Positions 48,107 to 58,044 of a stretch of DNA of 64,000 nucleotides are shown one piece after another. Made by a program: the position numbers and the translations under genes. A model generated the notes under the pieces. It searched no databases and was not told the origin of the DNA. It worked only from the letters and a program-made list of their open reading frames with translations. This DNA is from Oreohelix idahoensis (Eukaryota > Mollusca > Gastropoda > Stylommatophora > Oreohelicidae), in assembly GCA_024509875.1 (NCBI GenBank), contig JAMPIV010014131.1, positions 33,501 through 97,500 of the forward strand, given 5' to 3'. The number at the start of each line of letters is the position of its first letter. Within the stretch, counting starts at the first letter, position 1.

Positions 48107-49125
48107 TTAGTATCGATTGTCTTGGTGGTGATATCGTTGTCAATTTTGCCTAAAGCATCGAAATAGTTGTTCATTTTGACATTATATTCCTTCTTTATAT
48201 CATTTGATTGCAGTCTGTGTACATCTATTCTTCTATTTTTATTCGGTTGGTATAACTTCTTCAGTTTAATTCTCATTTTAGCTATGCAGAGGTTATGATC
48301 GCTTCCGATCTCTGCACCTCTGTATGCTCTGACGTCTTGAACTGATGAGCGAAATTTAGCGCTTATGCAGAAGTGATCTATCTGGTTCTTAGTTCTGCCA
48401 TCAGGTGAATTCCATGTTATCTTGTGGATATTCTTATGTGGAAAGATGGTGTCTGCCACAACGAGGTTTGATATTTCACAAAGTTCTGGAAGTCTTTCGC
48501 CATTTTGATTCATACAGCCTATGCCATGAGTACCGAGATATCTTTGTACTCCATCGTTGTTGTCACCTACTTTGGCGTTAAAATCACCCATGACTGCTAT
48601 TATGTCATGCTTGGGTATTGTGTTGATGGTACTTAGAAGTGCTTCATAGAAGTCATCTTTTGTGGTATCAAGAGCGTCGTTAGTTGGTGCATAACATTGT
48701 ACAATTGAGAGCTTGAAAAATCGTGTCTGAAATCTAGCTAATATTAGCCTCTCATTGATAGGTACCCAGCTGATAAGCGATGCTGCTGCTTTCTGTGTCA
48801 TTAGGATGGCTACTCCCTCTGTGTGACGATTATCATTACTACCAGAGTATATAATTTGCTTTTTTTCTTCTGAAATATATTTTATGCCCTTCCCCGTCCA
48901 TCTACACTCGCTGACACCCAATAAGTCCAACTTATAATTATCCATTTCTTTAATTACTTCTTCCAATTTTCCGTCTTGATACATAGTTCTTACATTCCAG
49001 TATCCAATTTTAGAAATCTCCTTAGCCCCCAAGATATTAGAGTGAGTCATGTTTACTGTCGAGCCTGGTTCTGTTTCGGTAACAATAGCTTGTTTTACGA
49101 TAGTGATTGTTAACTCACTGATCAA
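48094..49125 (-). CDS. LINE apurinic-type endonuclease domain
   Basis: A 343-codon frame on the - strand starts MISELTITIVKQ. It contains the APE-type endonuclease signature in order: GYWNVRTMY (Asn), LLGVSECRWTG (Glu), IVQCYAPTND, VMGDFNAKVG (Asp, Asn), NQIDHFCIS and GSDHNLC (Asp, His). The domain nicks the target DNA and exposes the primer for reverse transcription. The frame ends at a TGA that overlaps the start of the next frame, where a one-base indel separated the two parts of what was one protein. All catalytic residues are visible, so the endonuclease alone looks intact. Confidence 0.9.
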   Translation of the reverse strand: MISELTITIVKQAIVTETEPGSTVNMTHSNILGAKEISKIGYWNVRTMYQDGKLEEVIKEMDNYKLDLLGVSECRWTGKGIKYISEEKKQIIYSGSNDNRHTEGVAILMTQKAAASLISWVPINERLILARFQTRFFKLSIVQCYAPTNDALDTTKDDFYEALLSTINTIPKHDIIAVMGDFNAKVGDNNDGVQRYLGTHGIGCMNQNGERLPELCEISNLVVADTIFPHKNIHKITWNSPDGRTKNQIDHFCISAKFRSSVQDVRAYRGAEIGSDHNLCIAKMRIKLKKLYQPNKNRRIDVHRLQSNDIKKEYNVKMNNYFDALGKIDNDITTKTIDTKWNN

Positions 49126-50449
49126 CCCTCCGATCCAACCGACCGATTCGAGGGTTTCGAGGTCAGTTATAGGAAAATATCTACACCACTAGATACTCTG
49201 GTGTATCTTTTATTCTATAATTTAACATAACATGGTGATATCCATCGAAATATACACATTCCTGATGTTTTTCTTTCGGCGTCTATATATATATATTTAT
49301 ATTTATATTTATTTATATATTTATGAATATATACAAGAGGTTCTGGATCATACATTTGCTTTTCTCTCTGTAATGATTAATTATACTATGAATTTGTCAA
49401 TTTGTAAATAAATATGACTGGTGATTATAAACATGATGAAGTTTCTTCACCGAAAAGTCTTTAGGCTTGATGAATTTTGAAAAATAAAATTCGGTTGTTT
49501 TGTTGGCCTGTTAAAATTTTGACTTGGCAAAATGCTGAAGTGCCGATGCTGCTTTTCCGTAGAATCGTCTCTGTGGTGAGGGGCACGTTTCCAGATCAGT
49601 TCAGGTAGTAACCGCTCCGGGTCAAGGCAAGAATCTTCAAGTGTCGATTTCAATCTTCGAACCACAGTCTAGTAATCCAGTAAATGGTCTCACCGGTTGT
49701 AGTCGGGTCAACTCATACTGATACCACAAACTCAATGATTGAGAAATCTTAGACTTCTTGCTCAGTAGAATAGTCTTGGCAACTTAACACAGATGCCTTG
49801 AACTCACGTCTGGGATATTATTTCTATTTCAGAATCTATCTGTCACTTGTGAGTGTTCATGTAGAATTCCGGGTTCCGTATTAATGTTGGAGAGTTTTCT
49901 ACTGATGTACAAAGATGCTCTTAATACTTTTTGTCCGGTCCTATAAATTCAGAATCCAACTCTATTATTTTCTGTGGCAAGGGCCGATCTTCTACAATGA
50001 TATTTTCTTGAATGCAGTGCCGCATGTCAAACTTTTTCTACGTTATATCGTAAGTTCCAGACCCACGCTTCCACTTGGCATGTTCTGACAAACTCCCAAT
50101 AAGCGCGATTGTTTATTGGCGCCGCGAATGTCAGCCAATACGTTCAAAGTTCATGTTATGAAAACTTTTCCTCATGCAGTATTCTGTATGACTCATACGT
50201 TTGAAAATGTTCAACAGTCAGCGTCCGTATATGGAGTTGCAACATCCGACAATTCTTGGTAATATTTACGTTACAACTTCTTACATTTTGTCTGATCATA
50301 ACCTAGTTTGTCCTGAAGTTTTTTCCTAACATCATTCTTTCAAATGTCTTCCGAAGATTGTGGTCATCTATAATCACCTAACCCTTCTGTCGAGTAGGAA
50401 GTAAATATGCAATCTTAAGCAAAAACTTACCTGGAGTCAATGGGGTATT
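49126..50449. other. No recognisable gene
   Basis: It contains a TA/TTTATA-rich stretch near 49285-49335 and nothing else I can support. Some of the first 60 bases may be LINE 5' untranslated sequence. Confidence 0.4.
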
Positions 50450-51055
50450 AACACGTTTTCATTCATAACCCTCCAATCCCAAAGGAGCTTAGGCCTTCAA
50501 CAAACACCTGCCAAGTCTTCCAGTCACGTGCCATCATCTCAAGTTCTTTCCACGTTCTCCTCATCATTTTCACCTCTTTTTCCAGCTCTCTTCTCCATGT
50601 GCTTATTCCCTCGTTTCTGCTGCTTCTTGTGTCACTTTCCCTTATTCGTTTAATGTCCGAAAATTCCAGGTGCCAAATCTGGAAGTTCTACTGAAAGAAA
50701 GAATGTTAGTCAGTAACACCGACTCCTTTCGGCTTACATACGCCTCCCTGTGACAGGAACTTCCCCTGTCTTGGAGGGCTGTGTTTTATTTTCCTTAATT
50801 GACTTGTCCATGTTTGTTGAAGTTTTTTGTGGTTTAAATTTTTTACAGGATGGGGTAACCAGCCCCATGCCCAACCCTCCTTAGTCGCTTTCTGCGATTG
50901 CATGACAGGGAAAGTGTTACTATTCTTTGCTCCGCTTTCTGGCCCCGGTACCACACGGTGGTTAACACGTTTTAGGGACTCAATTAATCTCTCAGGGATG
51001 GGCGATACGTTTGTCTGGCCCTGTCATGCATCGAAACGTGAAACGTGAACAATGA
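50450..51055 (-). mobile_element. Internally deleted LINE: 5' end joined to 3' end
   Basis: On the - strand, 51055-50700 resembles a LINE 5' untranslated region, followed by a short FGTWNFRTL segment (50685-50645) that matches the beginning of an endonuclease (compare GYWNVRTMY at the 46-49 kb LINE). Directly after it come STWRRELEKEVKMMRRTWKE and ARDWKTWQVFVEGL (to about 50470), matching the C-terminal TTWRRTVEAEMQRM block of the LINE at 55.7 kb. Nearly the whole coding region is missing. Confidence 0.65.
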
Positions 51056-51083
51056 CAGTAGGGAAAAAGAATGTGCTAACATA

Positions 51084-52701
51084 TACTACTCGTCGAAAGT
51101 CAAGGGCCACTTGGAAAAACCTTGGTTGAAACCATAAAACAAATATGATATAAACGTAATTGATATCAGTTAAAACGGCATTTATTGAATACCAAATTGA
51201 CATGTCACGTAAAGAAATGGAAACACACATTCAAACGCAATGAAGCTGTGAAGTGTGTCACCCACCTTTTCAAAAGTCACACAATAGATATTGGACAAAT
51301 AGACATTTCAAAATCGGGTATGACCACAGTTTGCAGCAAGGCATTCAAGACAGCGTAGACGCATCGAGTTCACAAGGGTCCGAAGAGTATCCTGAGGAGC
51401 AGCTTGCCATTCCTGAAGCAGAAATGCAGTCAGCTGTGCAACATCCATTGGCAGGGGGTGATTTGTTGACAATCTTCGACCAAGGACATCCCAGAGGTGC
51501 TCAATCGGAGAAAGGTCAGGCGAATGAGCTGGCCACGCCATCCTGATGATCCCATGTTGCTGAATAAACTCATTCACCACACGAGCTCGATGGGGTCGAG
51601 CGTTATCATCTTGGAGGATGCCATTACCACCTATGGCCTCCAGAGCAGGCTGAACAATTGGTCTCAAGATTTCGTTCTGGTATCTTGGGCCGGTCAAGTT
51701 GCCTTGGATGATGTAGAGTGGGGTCCTGCCGTGTCTGTAGAAGCCTCCCCAGACAATGACAGAACCTCTACCATAACAATCCACCTCTCGAATTGTGTCA
51801 TCAGTAAATCGCTCTCCTGGTCGTCTCTAAACTCGAATCCTGCCATCATTGAATGACACAGTGAAGCGAGATTCATCAGTGAAGAGAACTTGACTCCATT
51901 GTTGCCTTGTCCATCGGATGTGCTCGCGACACCAAGCAACACGGGCTCTGCGATGAGCAGGAGTAAGAGGGATTCTGACTGCAGGACGTCGAGCAGCCAG
52001 TCCAAATTCATGTAAACGTCTGCGAATGGTGCTTTGACTGACATTAACGTTTACAGTTTGTCTCAGCTGACATCTTAGAGTGGAACAAGTCACTGTTCGA
52101 TGGCGCAGGGCTGACAACAAGAGGTACCGGTCATCATGTCTATTGGTGCATCTAGGGCGACCTGGCCGGTGGCGATCCTCCACACTTCCTGTGGCCTGAA
52201 ATCTCTCCAAAATTCTTTGGATAGTAGAGTGTGACACTGCAAGCCGTCTAGCAACCTCACGGACAGATAAACCACTTTCAACCCACGCTATAGCCCTCAT
52301 TCTTTGTAAGGTGTCAAGACTTTTTGTCGGTGGCATAGTTTTTGCAAGTGATGAAACTACCCTAAGTCTGCTGATTGTAAAACAAATTAAGAGTGAACTC
52401 TGTTCACGAAATATCGCCATTGCACGTGGAATGTCAATCAGCACGAATACTTCACCTGTTTGGTTGTACGGAAGTTTGAAAAAACAGATTAAAAATGTGA
52501 ATTTATGGTCAGCAAACCAAATTGCACGTGATCCCCATGGTTTTCGGTGAGTTGTTTTTAATCTTAACGTGCATAGAGGATTGTCAGAGGAAGATATTGC
52601 ACCAATTTTTATTAAAAACTTCCTTCATTTAATCATTCTATGCGCTTATATAAAAGTGTATTGAAAATAATAGGGTGGCCCTTGACTTTTGACGAGTAGT
52701 A
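51084..52701 (-). mobile_element. Tc1-like DNA transposon
   Basis: Inverted ends of about 27 bp start TACTACTCGTCGAAAGTCAA on the left; the right end differs from it by one base over that length. TA lies outside both ends (51082-51083, 52702-52703). The 1618-bp element holds one transposase gene on the - strand. Length, ends and TA duplication all fit the Tc1/mariner superfamily. Confidence 0.95.
51308..52336 (-). pseudogene. Tc1-like transposase with a single visible nonsense codon
   Basis: The start at 52336 reads MPPTKSLDTLQRMRAIAWVE. The N-terminal part has two helix-turn-helix regions (SVREVARRLAVSHSTIQRIL and SQSTIRRRLHEFGLA) with a GRPR-type AT-hook (HRPGRPR) between them. The catalytic residues are Asp in LFTDESRF, Asp in LQDDNARPH and Glu in DLSPIEHLWD, the last two 34 residues apart. 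A TAG at 51829-51827, where TGG is usual in the family, is the only break I see in 342 codons. The protein cuts and pastes the element at TA sites. I chose the 52336 start because an upstream ATG in the same frame adds a segment unlike Tc1 proteins. Confidence 0.92.
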
Positions 52702-52703
52702 TA

Positions 52704-53162
52704 TATACAATGCACCTAATTCAGTAACCACAAGAAATGTTGTTCAATACTGCCGAAGAGGAGAAGAGAGCTCACAAATTATGTCACACAGATAAACAGG
52801 TTTAATAATCACTTATGGGTTGACAATGTAAAATAAATAAAGGTTTTCATAAAAAACGGAAGCGCGATGATTTAAATTGTGGTGGGAATTATGTCATGTT
52901 TGAAAATTTGTATTGGTTGCGCTGTTATGCTACTTAGCTTCCAATGTGAAGTCGTTTGGTGGTCTGCTTCAGCTGCTGTTGGTTCCCACAGGCGCCTTGG
53001 ACTGTTCTTCTCTTCAATTGCCAAATAATGTGGCAGCAGCACGTCTCTTGCACAGGGCCGAGGTAACTGCTTAAATTGTCTGATGAGGTGACTATCGTCG
53101 ACTATTGATTGGCAACTTACTTGTACCGCAAAGTTGATGTTGGGTTCCGTCACTGCTGATAA
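52704..53162. other. No recognisable gene
   Basis: A - strand frame at 52872-53165 overlaps the inverted end of the next element and shows no motif I recognise. Confidence 0.4.
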
Positions 53163-53422
53163 CACTAGTCAACAACCAAAATGTACCAGAAATGAAAATA
53201 GCTGATCTTAACTAATTTTGGTGTGCTGAAAACGAAAATGACATTAAAAAATGTTGATTGGCTCTAGTTTTCAAGATATATGCTACTAGTTTATTTAATT
53301 ACGGTCAATTTATATATATGACGCAACTGTTGTGGGCGATTGCATAATTTTTTCTAATGACCAATAAAAATGTAAGAAGAAGTTGATGATGCAATCTTAC
53401 CTATGATTACATCACCTTTGTG

Positions 53423-53430
53423 TATAAATA
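53423..53430 (+). promoter_or_regulatory. TATA box of the candidate transposon gene
   Basis: TATAAATA lies about 70 bases before the start codon at 53499, a usual promoter distance for a short untranslated leader. Only the match and spacing support it. Confidence 0.45.
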
Positions 53431-53498
53431 TCTTATCTCTGATACAATTTTGCCATTAGTTAGTGCATTTCTCCTTATCAAAAGTATCGTAGTTAGAA

Positions 53499-54300
53499 AT
53501 GCCTAGAACATGTGTGAACAGTGCTAATAATTTCTGTTATATATGTGGTGAGGTGACATTTGTATCACAAAAAACGAAATATAACTAAAGTGATTAAGAA
53601 GGCGTACAGTTTGTATTTTGGCTGCAGAATAGGAGATCAAGATAAGAGCTGGGCGCCACACATATGCTGCAATACATGTGCAGCACATCTTAAACTGTGG
53701 TTGACTGGCAAAAGGCAAGCTATGCCTTTTGCAGTCCCAATGATTTGGAGAGAGCCCACTGATCATCTCAACAACTGTTACTTTTGCATGGTCCCTCCAA
53801 TTGGGAAAGGCATATCAAAGAAGAAAAAATGGACTCTGGAATATCCAAACATCTCCTCTGCAATGCGTCCGGTACCACATGGCGATGACCTACCAGTTCC
53901 CAAAGTGCCAAAATCATTTTCAGCTGCTTCCACTGATGAAGAAGAGGACATTGGTGGTCCTGAACCATCAACCTCAAGCGACCCAGATTTTGAGCAAACT
54001 ACATCCACTAAACCACACTTAATAACCCAAGGTGAACTGAATGATCTTGTAAGAGATCTGAATTTACCGAAGAACAAGGCGGAGCTTTTGGGTTCCAGAT
54101 TGCAACAGTGGAATCTCCTGGCAGAAGATGTTACAATTTCTGTGTATAGGAACCGCCAGAAGCCGCTTATTACATTCTTTTTCAAAGAGGGTGACCTTTC
54201 TGCGTTCCACAACATTTCTGGTTTAATGGCAGCCCTCAAAATCAATTACATACCGGAAGAGTGGAGGCTTTTCATTGATTCATCCAAGTCAAGTCTTAAA
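53499..54300 (+). pseudogene. Candidate transposase, N-terminal half (Cys-rich)
   Basis: The start MPRTCVNSANNFCYICGEVT is followed by a frameshift near 53565-53590. The reading then continues through AYSLYFGCRIGDQDKSWAP, HICCNTCAAHLKLWL and NNCYFCMVPP. The regularly spaced CXXC pairs (CYIC, CCNTC, CYFC) suggest a zinc-binding N-terminal domain. After an acidic, Ser/Thr-rich linker (STDEEEDIGGPEPSTSSD) comes LPKNKAELLGSRLQQWNLL and then EEWRLFIDSSKSSLK, which could be the first strand of an RNase H-type core with its Asp. At 54301 the insertion begins within the 8-bp duplication GGATTTTT. I do not recognise a characterised family; the transposase role is inferred. Confidence 0.65.
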
Positions 54301-54308
54301 GGATTTTT

Positions 54309-56819
54309 TGCACTCCTCCGAATACCGGTCCCAAATGAATCGAAACGGTTTGTGTTAGAAAATATCCCTTACAGGGCCTCATTTGGTAATGCCGGTTCAG
54401 GGGCGACATGAAATGGGGGAAAACAAATCTAAAAATGCCGGTTCAGGGGCGACCTAAAAAGGTTAAAAAAAAAAGGTAAAGGATCCCGTTACACGCCCAT
54501 TGAGGCATATTGGGAATATGGTGTTAGGCCCATATTTTCTTGACAATCGGCACACTAGGGGTGATGTGGTCAGCATCACGCCGGCCGCCTTAACCTTCCC
54601 AGAGTTGCTCTGGTACCCAATTTGGGGCTGGGTCGACCCAGGAGCCGTTTACTAAAAATTCATATTTATGCTGCTGTGAATATTTTCATAAATAATGAAC
54701 AGTAAAAGTTCAGCCCAGGTTATAAACACCTGTCATTGTGTAGCCACGTGAATGTAGACCTAAAAACGGGAGAAAAAAATCTAAAATTACAAGTTTTTTC
54801 CCCGCTGTAACATTATCATTTCCATATTCCGATACAGTCGACCATTTCTTTTCTTCCAAAGTTGTGAATAAATTGAAATGATGATAGGAAACTCTTTACA
54901 GAGCGATACAACAGAGGGCAGTCCAAGAGGAATAAGATGGACTACATTTTCAACATTGGAAGATCTGGAATATGCAGATGACATTGCACTGCTGGCACAT
55001 TCACATCAACACATCCAGGAAAAAACGGATAGACTTAATAAATTTAGCCAGCAGGTGGGCTTGAACATCAATTTAAAGAAGTCTGAGGTCATGACGCTCA
55101 ATGTGAGCAACCCTGAGCCCATATCATCAGTAAGGAATCAGCAACTGGTACAGACAGATACCTTCACATACCTAGGAAGCATAGTAACACCAGACGGCGG
55201 GGCAGGCAAAGACATCAACATCAGAATGAATAAGGCAAGAACAGCCTTCTTTAGCCTAAATAACATCTGGAAGTCCTCCCAATACAGCACAAGCACAAAA
55301 TTAAGATTATACCAGAGTTGCGTGCTTTCTGTGCTTCTCTATGGTGCGGAATGCTGGAGAGTCACAGAGAAGGAAATGTCAAAATTGTCCTCTTTTCACA
55401 CAACATGCCTAAGAAAAATTCACCGAATCTTTTGGCCAAATACCATCACCAACCAAGATCTGCTTACTCGTAGCAAGCAAGAGGACATGCATACCATCAT
55501 AGCTGGCAGACGCTGGAGCTGGGTTGGTCATGTCCTCAGAAGAGACCCCGATGCCATCACAAGAACAGCTATGCTTTGGACCCCTGAAGGAAAGCGAAAG
55601 AGAGGCCGACCAAAAACAACTTGGCGGAGGACTGTGGAGGCCGAGATGCAAAGAATGAACCAGAGTTGGGGCACTGTACGAAGGATGGCCACCGACCGTG
55701 CAAAGTGGAATCAATTTGTTGTTGCCCTACAAGACGCCACTAGGCGTGATGGCCACTGACTGCTTTGAAGGTCGGTGGTTAAGGATCGAAGAAGAAGAAG
55801 ACAACAGGAGGCAATCTGATCATCAGAAGTAGTCCCCCCATCCGACAAGTGTTTCGGCCCAGTATACTCCTTTACACTCTAAGGGGGGCGGGCCCACTTG
55901 GGTCATGACTCCCAAGCGTCTCAGCCTCCTTTTGTCTTGTATCGAAAATGAACCCATTTCACTTATGGTAGCAACTTTAATCCACAACTCCGCCAGCCGT
56001 GGAGGCAATTGTGAAAGTAACAAAGAGAAGACAAATTATTCCGTTCGTTCCGTCGCACACACTGAGACACCCACAATTTTTACTTTCGAATTTGTGCATT
56101 TGAGATAAAAATATTAATAATGCCAGGTAGACCATCAGCTCCGTCACAGATCAGCAACAATGTTCTACCAGTTCAACAACTAACAGCTGTAGATGTCAGA
56201 CCTAGTGACTTGTATACGTTAATGAAAAACAAACTCCAATGATTACAGTAGCTTGCTACACACCGATTAATAAGAAACTCCGATTCAGTCTACCCAGCTG
56301 TAAATGGGTACCTGACTTCTCACTTGAGTTAGGGAAGGAAAAGGCAGCGAGGAAAGGTACTGGTCACCCCACCTCTGTATGCATGACCTAGTATAGTGAG
56401 GTCTCTAACACTTCACTCCCCTACGGTAGTAGGCTATCTGCTATGGGACTACCTTTTTACTCTCCCACTGAAGCAAATGACTATTTATCGATTCGACATT
56501 ACCATCTAACCCGTACAGTCAGGTTCTAAATACACGTAACTGGCTATGCAACTCTAGACGGTAAAATGTTTTCAACACAAGGGTTACTTTCACAATTGCC
56601 TCCAGCTGGCAGAAAATAAATTCAATCTGTCTGCTCAACTATAACTCTATCAATACATTGATCAGATTGGCAATTTCTGTGTTTCAAGAGTAGTTTCCCA
56701 TTCATTTCTACTAGTATATTTTTTTTATAATTATTTTATGTCAAAATGAGGCCCTGTAAGGGATATTTTCTAACACAAACCGTATCGATTCATTTGGGAC
56801 CGGTATTCGGAGGAGTGCC
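54309..56819. mobile_element. DNA element with 75-bp inverted repeats and 8-bp target duplication
   Basis: GGATTTTT occurs at 54301-54308 and 56820-56827. Inverted repeats 54310-54384 and 56744-56818 start GCACTCCTCCGAATACCGG and match with one visible mismatch. The interior has no transposase: it holds a twice-occurring GCCGGTTCAGGGGCGAC (54391, 54437), a GC-rich stretch (54480-54650) resembling a common SINE-like repeat, a LINE fragment, and an internal inverted pair GGAGGCAATTGTGAAAGTAAC (about 56003 and 56583). The 8-bp duplication suits hAT, P or Merlin types. The ends do not let me choose. Confidence 0.8.
54880..55800 (+). mobile_element. LINE 3' fragment (5' truncated)
   Basis: A 293-codon open frame (54878-55759) includes the polymerase box YADD (in LEYADDIALL), then FSQQVGLNINLKKSEVM, FTYLGSIV, LLYGAECWRVT, WVGHVLRRDPDAITRTAML and GRPKTTWRRTVEAE, followed by a short 3' end terminating in GAAGAAGAAGA. 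It is the same family as the LINE at 16796-18693, whose 3' end is almost identical, and RTE-like in architecture. Everything before the catalytic box is missing, as expected for incomplete reverse transcription. The remaining frame has no stop, so this is a relatively young fragment. The 5' border is uncertain by about 40 bases. Confidence 0.85.
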
Positions 56820-56827
56820 GGATTTTT

Positions 56828-57707
56828 GTTGAATAATGGTAATGTGTTACCGTCAATTCCAGTTGGTCACGCAGTTCATATGAAAGAAACTTATGAAAAC
56901 ATTAAGCAGCTTTTGAAGTGCATAAACTACTATCATCATCATTGGTCACTTTGCGGTGACTTTAAAGTGGTCGCTCTTTTGCTTGGACTACGGGGTGGAT
57001 ACACAAAGTACTGTTGCTTTCTCTGTGAGTGGGATAGCCGTGCACGAAGTGACCATTACATCAGAAGACATTGGCCAATCAGGCAGTCATTGCAGCCTGG
57101 CAGTAAGAACGTTGAGAACCCAGCACTTGTCGACACCAGCAAGATTTTGTTGCCACCCTTGCACATTAAGCTGGGTCTCATGAAAAACTTTGTCAAGGCA
57201 ATGAAGAAAACAGATGAGGCTTTCAAATACCTCATCAGAAAATTTCCAAGACTGAGTGAAGCTAAAATAAGAGAGGGAGTATTTGTTGGTCCGCAAATTC
57301 GAAAACTTCTTCATGATGACAAGTTTCTTTGCAAGTTGCATGGCAAGGAAAAAGCAGCATGGCTAGCATTTAAATCATTGGTGGACAATTTTCTTGGAAA
57401 CAACAGATCTGATAATTACAATGAAATTGTAGAAAATCTCCTTCTGAAGTATAAGAGTCTTGGCTGCAACATGTCTTTGAAAATTCATTTTCTTGATTAT
57501 GATCTGGATTTCTTTACGTCAAACTGTAGAGCGGTCAGTGATGAGCATGGTGAACGATTTTACCAGGACATTGCTGCTATGGAGACAAGGTATCAAGGCA
57601 ATTGGAGCCCTTCAATGCTTGCTGATTACTGTTGGACTGTGACAAGAGACACTTCATCGATTGACTACAAGAAGCAAGCAAAGAGAGCTCGAACAGCGAC
57701 TGAATAA
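56828..57707 (+). pseudogene. Candidate transposase, C-terminal half
   Basis: The frame continues from the left half exactly across the duplication GGATTTTT. It reads NNGNVLPSIPVGHAVHMKET, LCGDFKVVALLLGLRGGYTK, CCFLCEWDSRARSDHY, HIKLGLMKNFVKAM, HDDKFLCKLHGKEKAAWLAF and VSDEHGERFYQDI, ending SIDYKKQAKRARTATE. Asp in GDFK and Glu in DEHGER are candidate catalytic residues to go with the Asp of FIDSSK. CFLC followed by His in DHY resembles the Cys/His insertions seen in several DDE transposases. This part has no internal stop over 293 codons. The role is inferred; I know no characterised member. Confidence 0.65.
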
Positions 57708-58044
57708 TGACGGAATGGGTTCAAATGTGCCTTTTTAAAACATGATATGTGAACTTTAAATAATGTTTTTATTTTTTCTATCATTTTATGTTGAAATATA
57801 AATTAATTGAGTATGTAACCACAATTTTTATAATGCTAAAGTAGAAAGACTAGCTGTTCACCCCAGAGAATTTAACAAGCATACATTATTTGTATTACTG
57901 TAATGTAAATTCATCATTTAAAAAAAAAACCAGAGCCAGTTATTGAATTTCATTATGATATTTGAAATCAGCATGTCAAAATCAATAAGAAATGGTATAT
58001 TTAATTTCTGGTACAAATAACTTTTGAAAATTTGTTGACTAGTG

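Larger units (their letters stand above)
46220..49125 (-). mobile_element. Nearly full-length LINE (endonuclease plus reverse transcriptase), inactive
   Basis: On the - strand the order is endonuclease (49125-48094), linker (48106-47549), reverse transcriptase (47517-46724) and C-terminal region (46773-46338). It has at least three frameshifts and an internal deletion in the reverse transcriptase. The 3' end runs into TTA repeats at the AT microsatellite. The architecture and the C-terminal blocks (YGCESW, WSYIGHVLRM, GRPKETL) are RTE-like. Confidence 0.88.
53163..58044 (+). mobile_element. Probable DNA transposon of unassigned superfamily
   Basis: The ends are imperfect inverted repeats: both read CACTAGTCAACAA inward, followed after a short gap by GTACCAGAAAT and, farther in, a GCTGA-containing block. 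Between them is one gene (53499-57707) split by a later insertion. Without that insertion the element would be about 2.4 kb. The outermost ACTAGT is a palindrome, so it may be part of the inverted repeat or a 6-bp target duplication; I cannot decide. Similar proteins, as I recall, exist as many uncharacterised copies in spider and hydra genomes, which fits a transposon. Confidence 0.6.

Noticed and set aside
54310..56818. The inverted 75-bp pair as a duplicated and inverted piece of the candidate transposase gene.
   Set aside because: The 8-bp duplication GGATTTTT and exact frame continuity outside the repeats show an inserted element with its own inverted ends.
53163..58044. Treating ACTAGT as a proven 6-bp target duplication of the candidate transposon.
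   Set aside because: It is a palindrome and may simply be part of the inverted repeat. One copy cannot distinguish the two.
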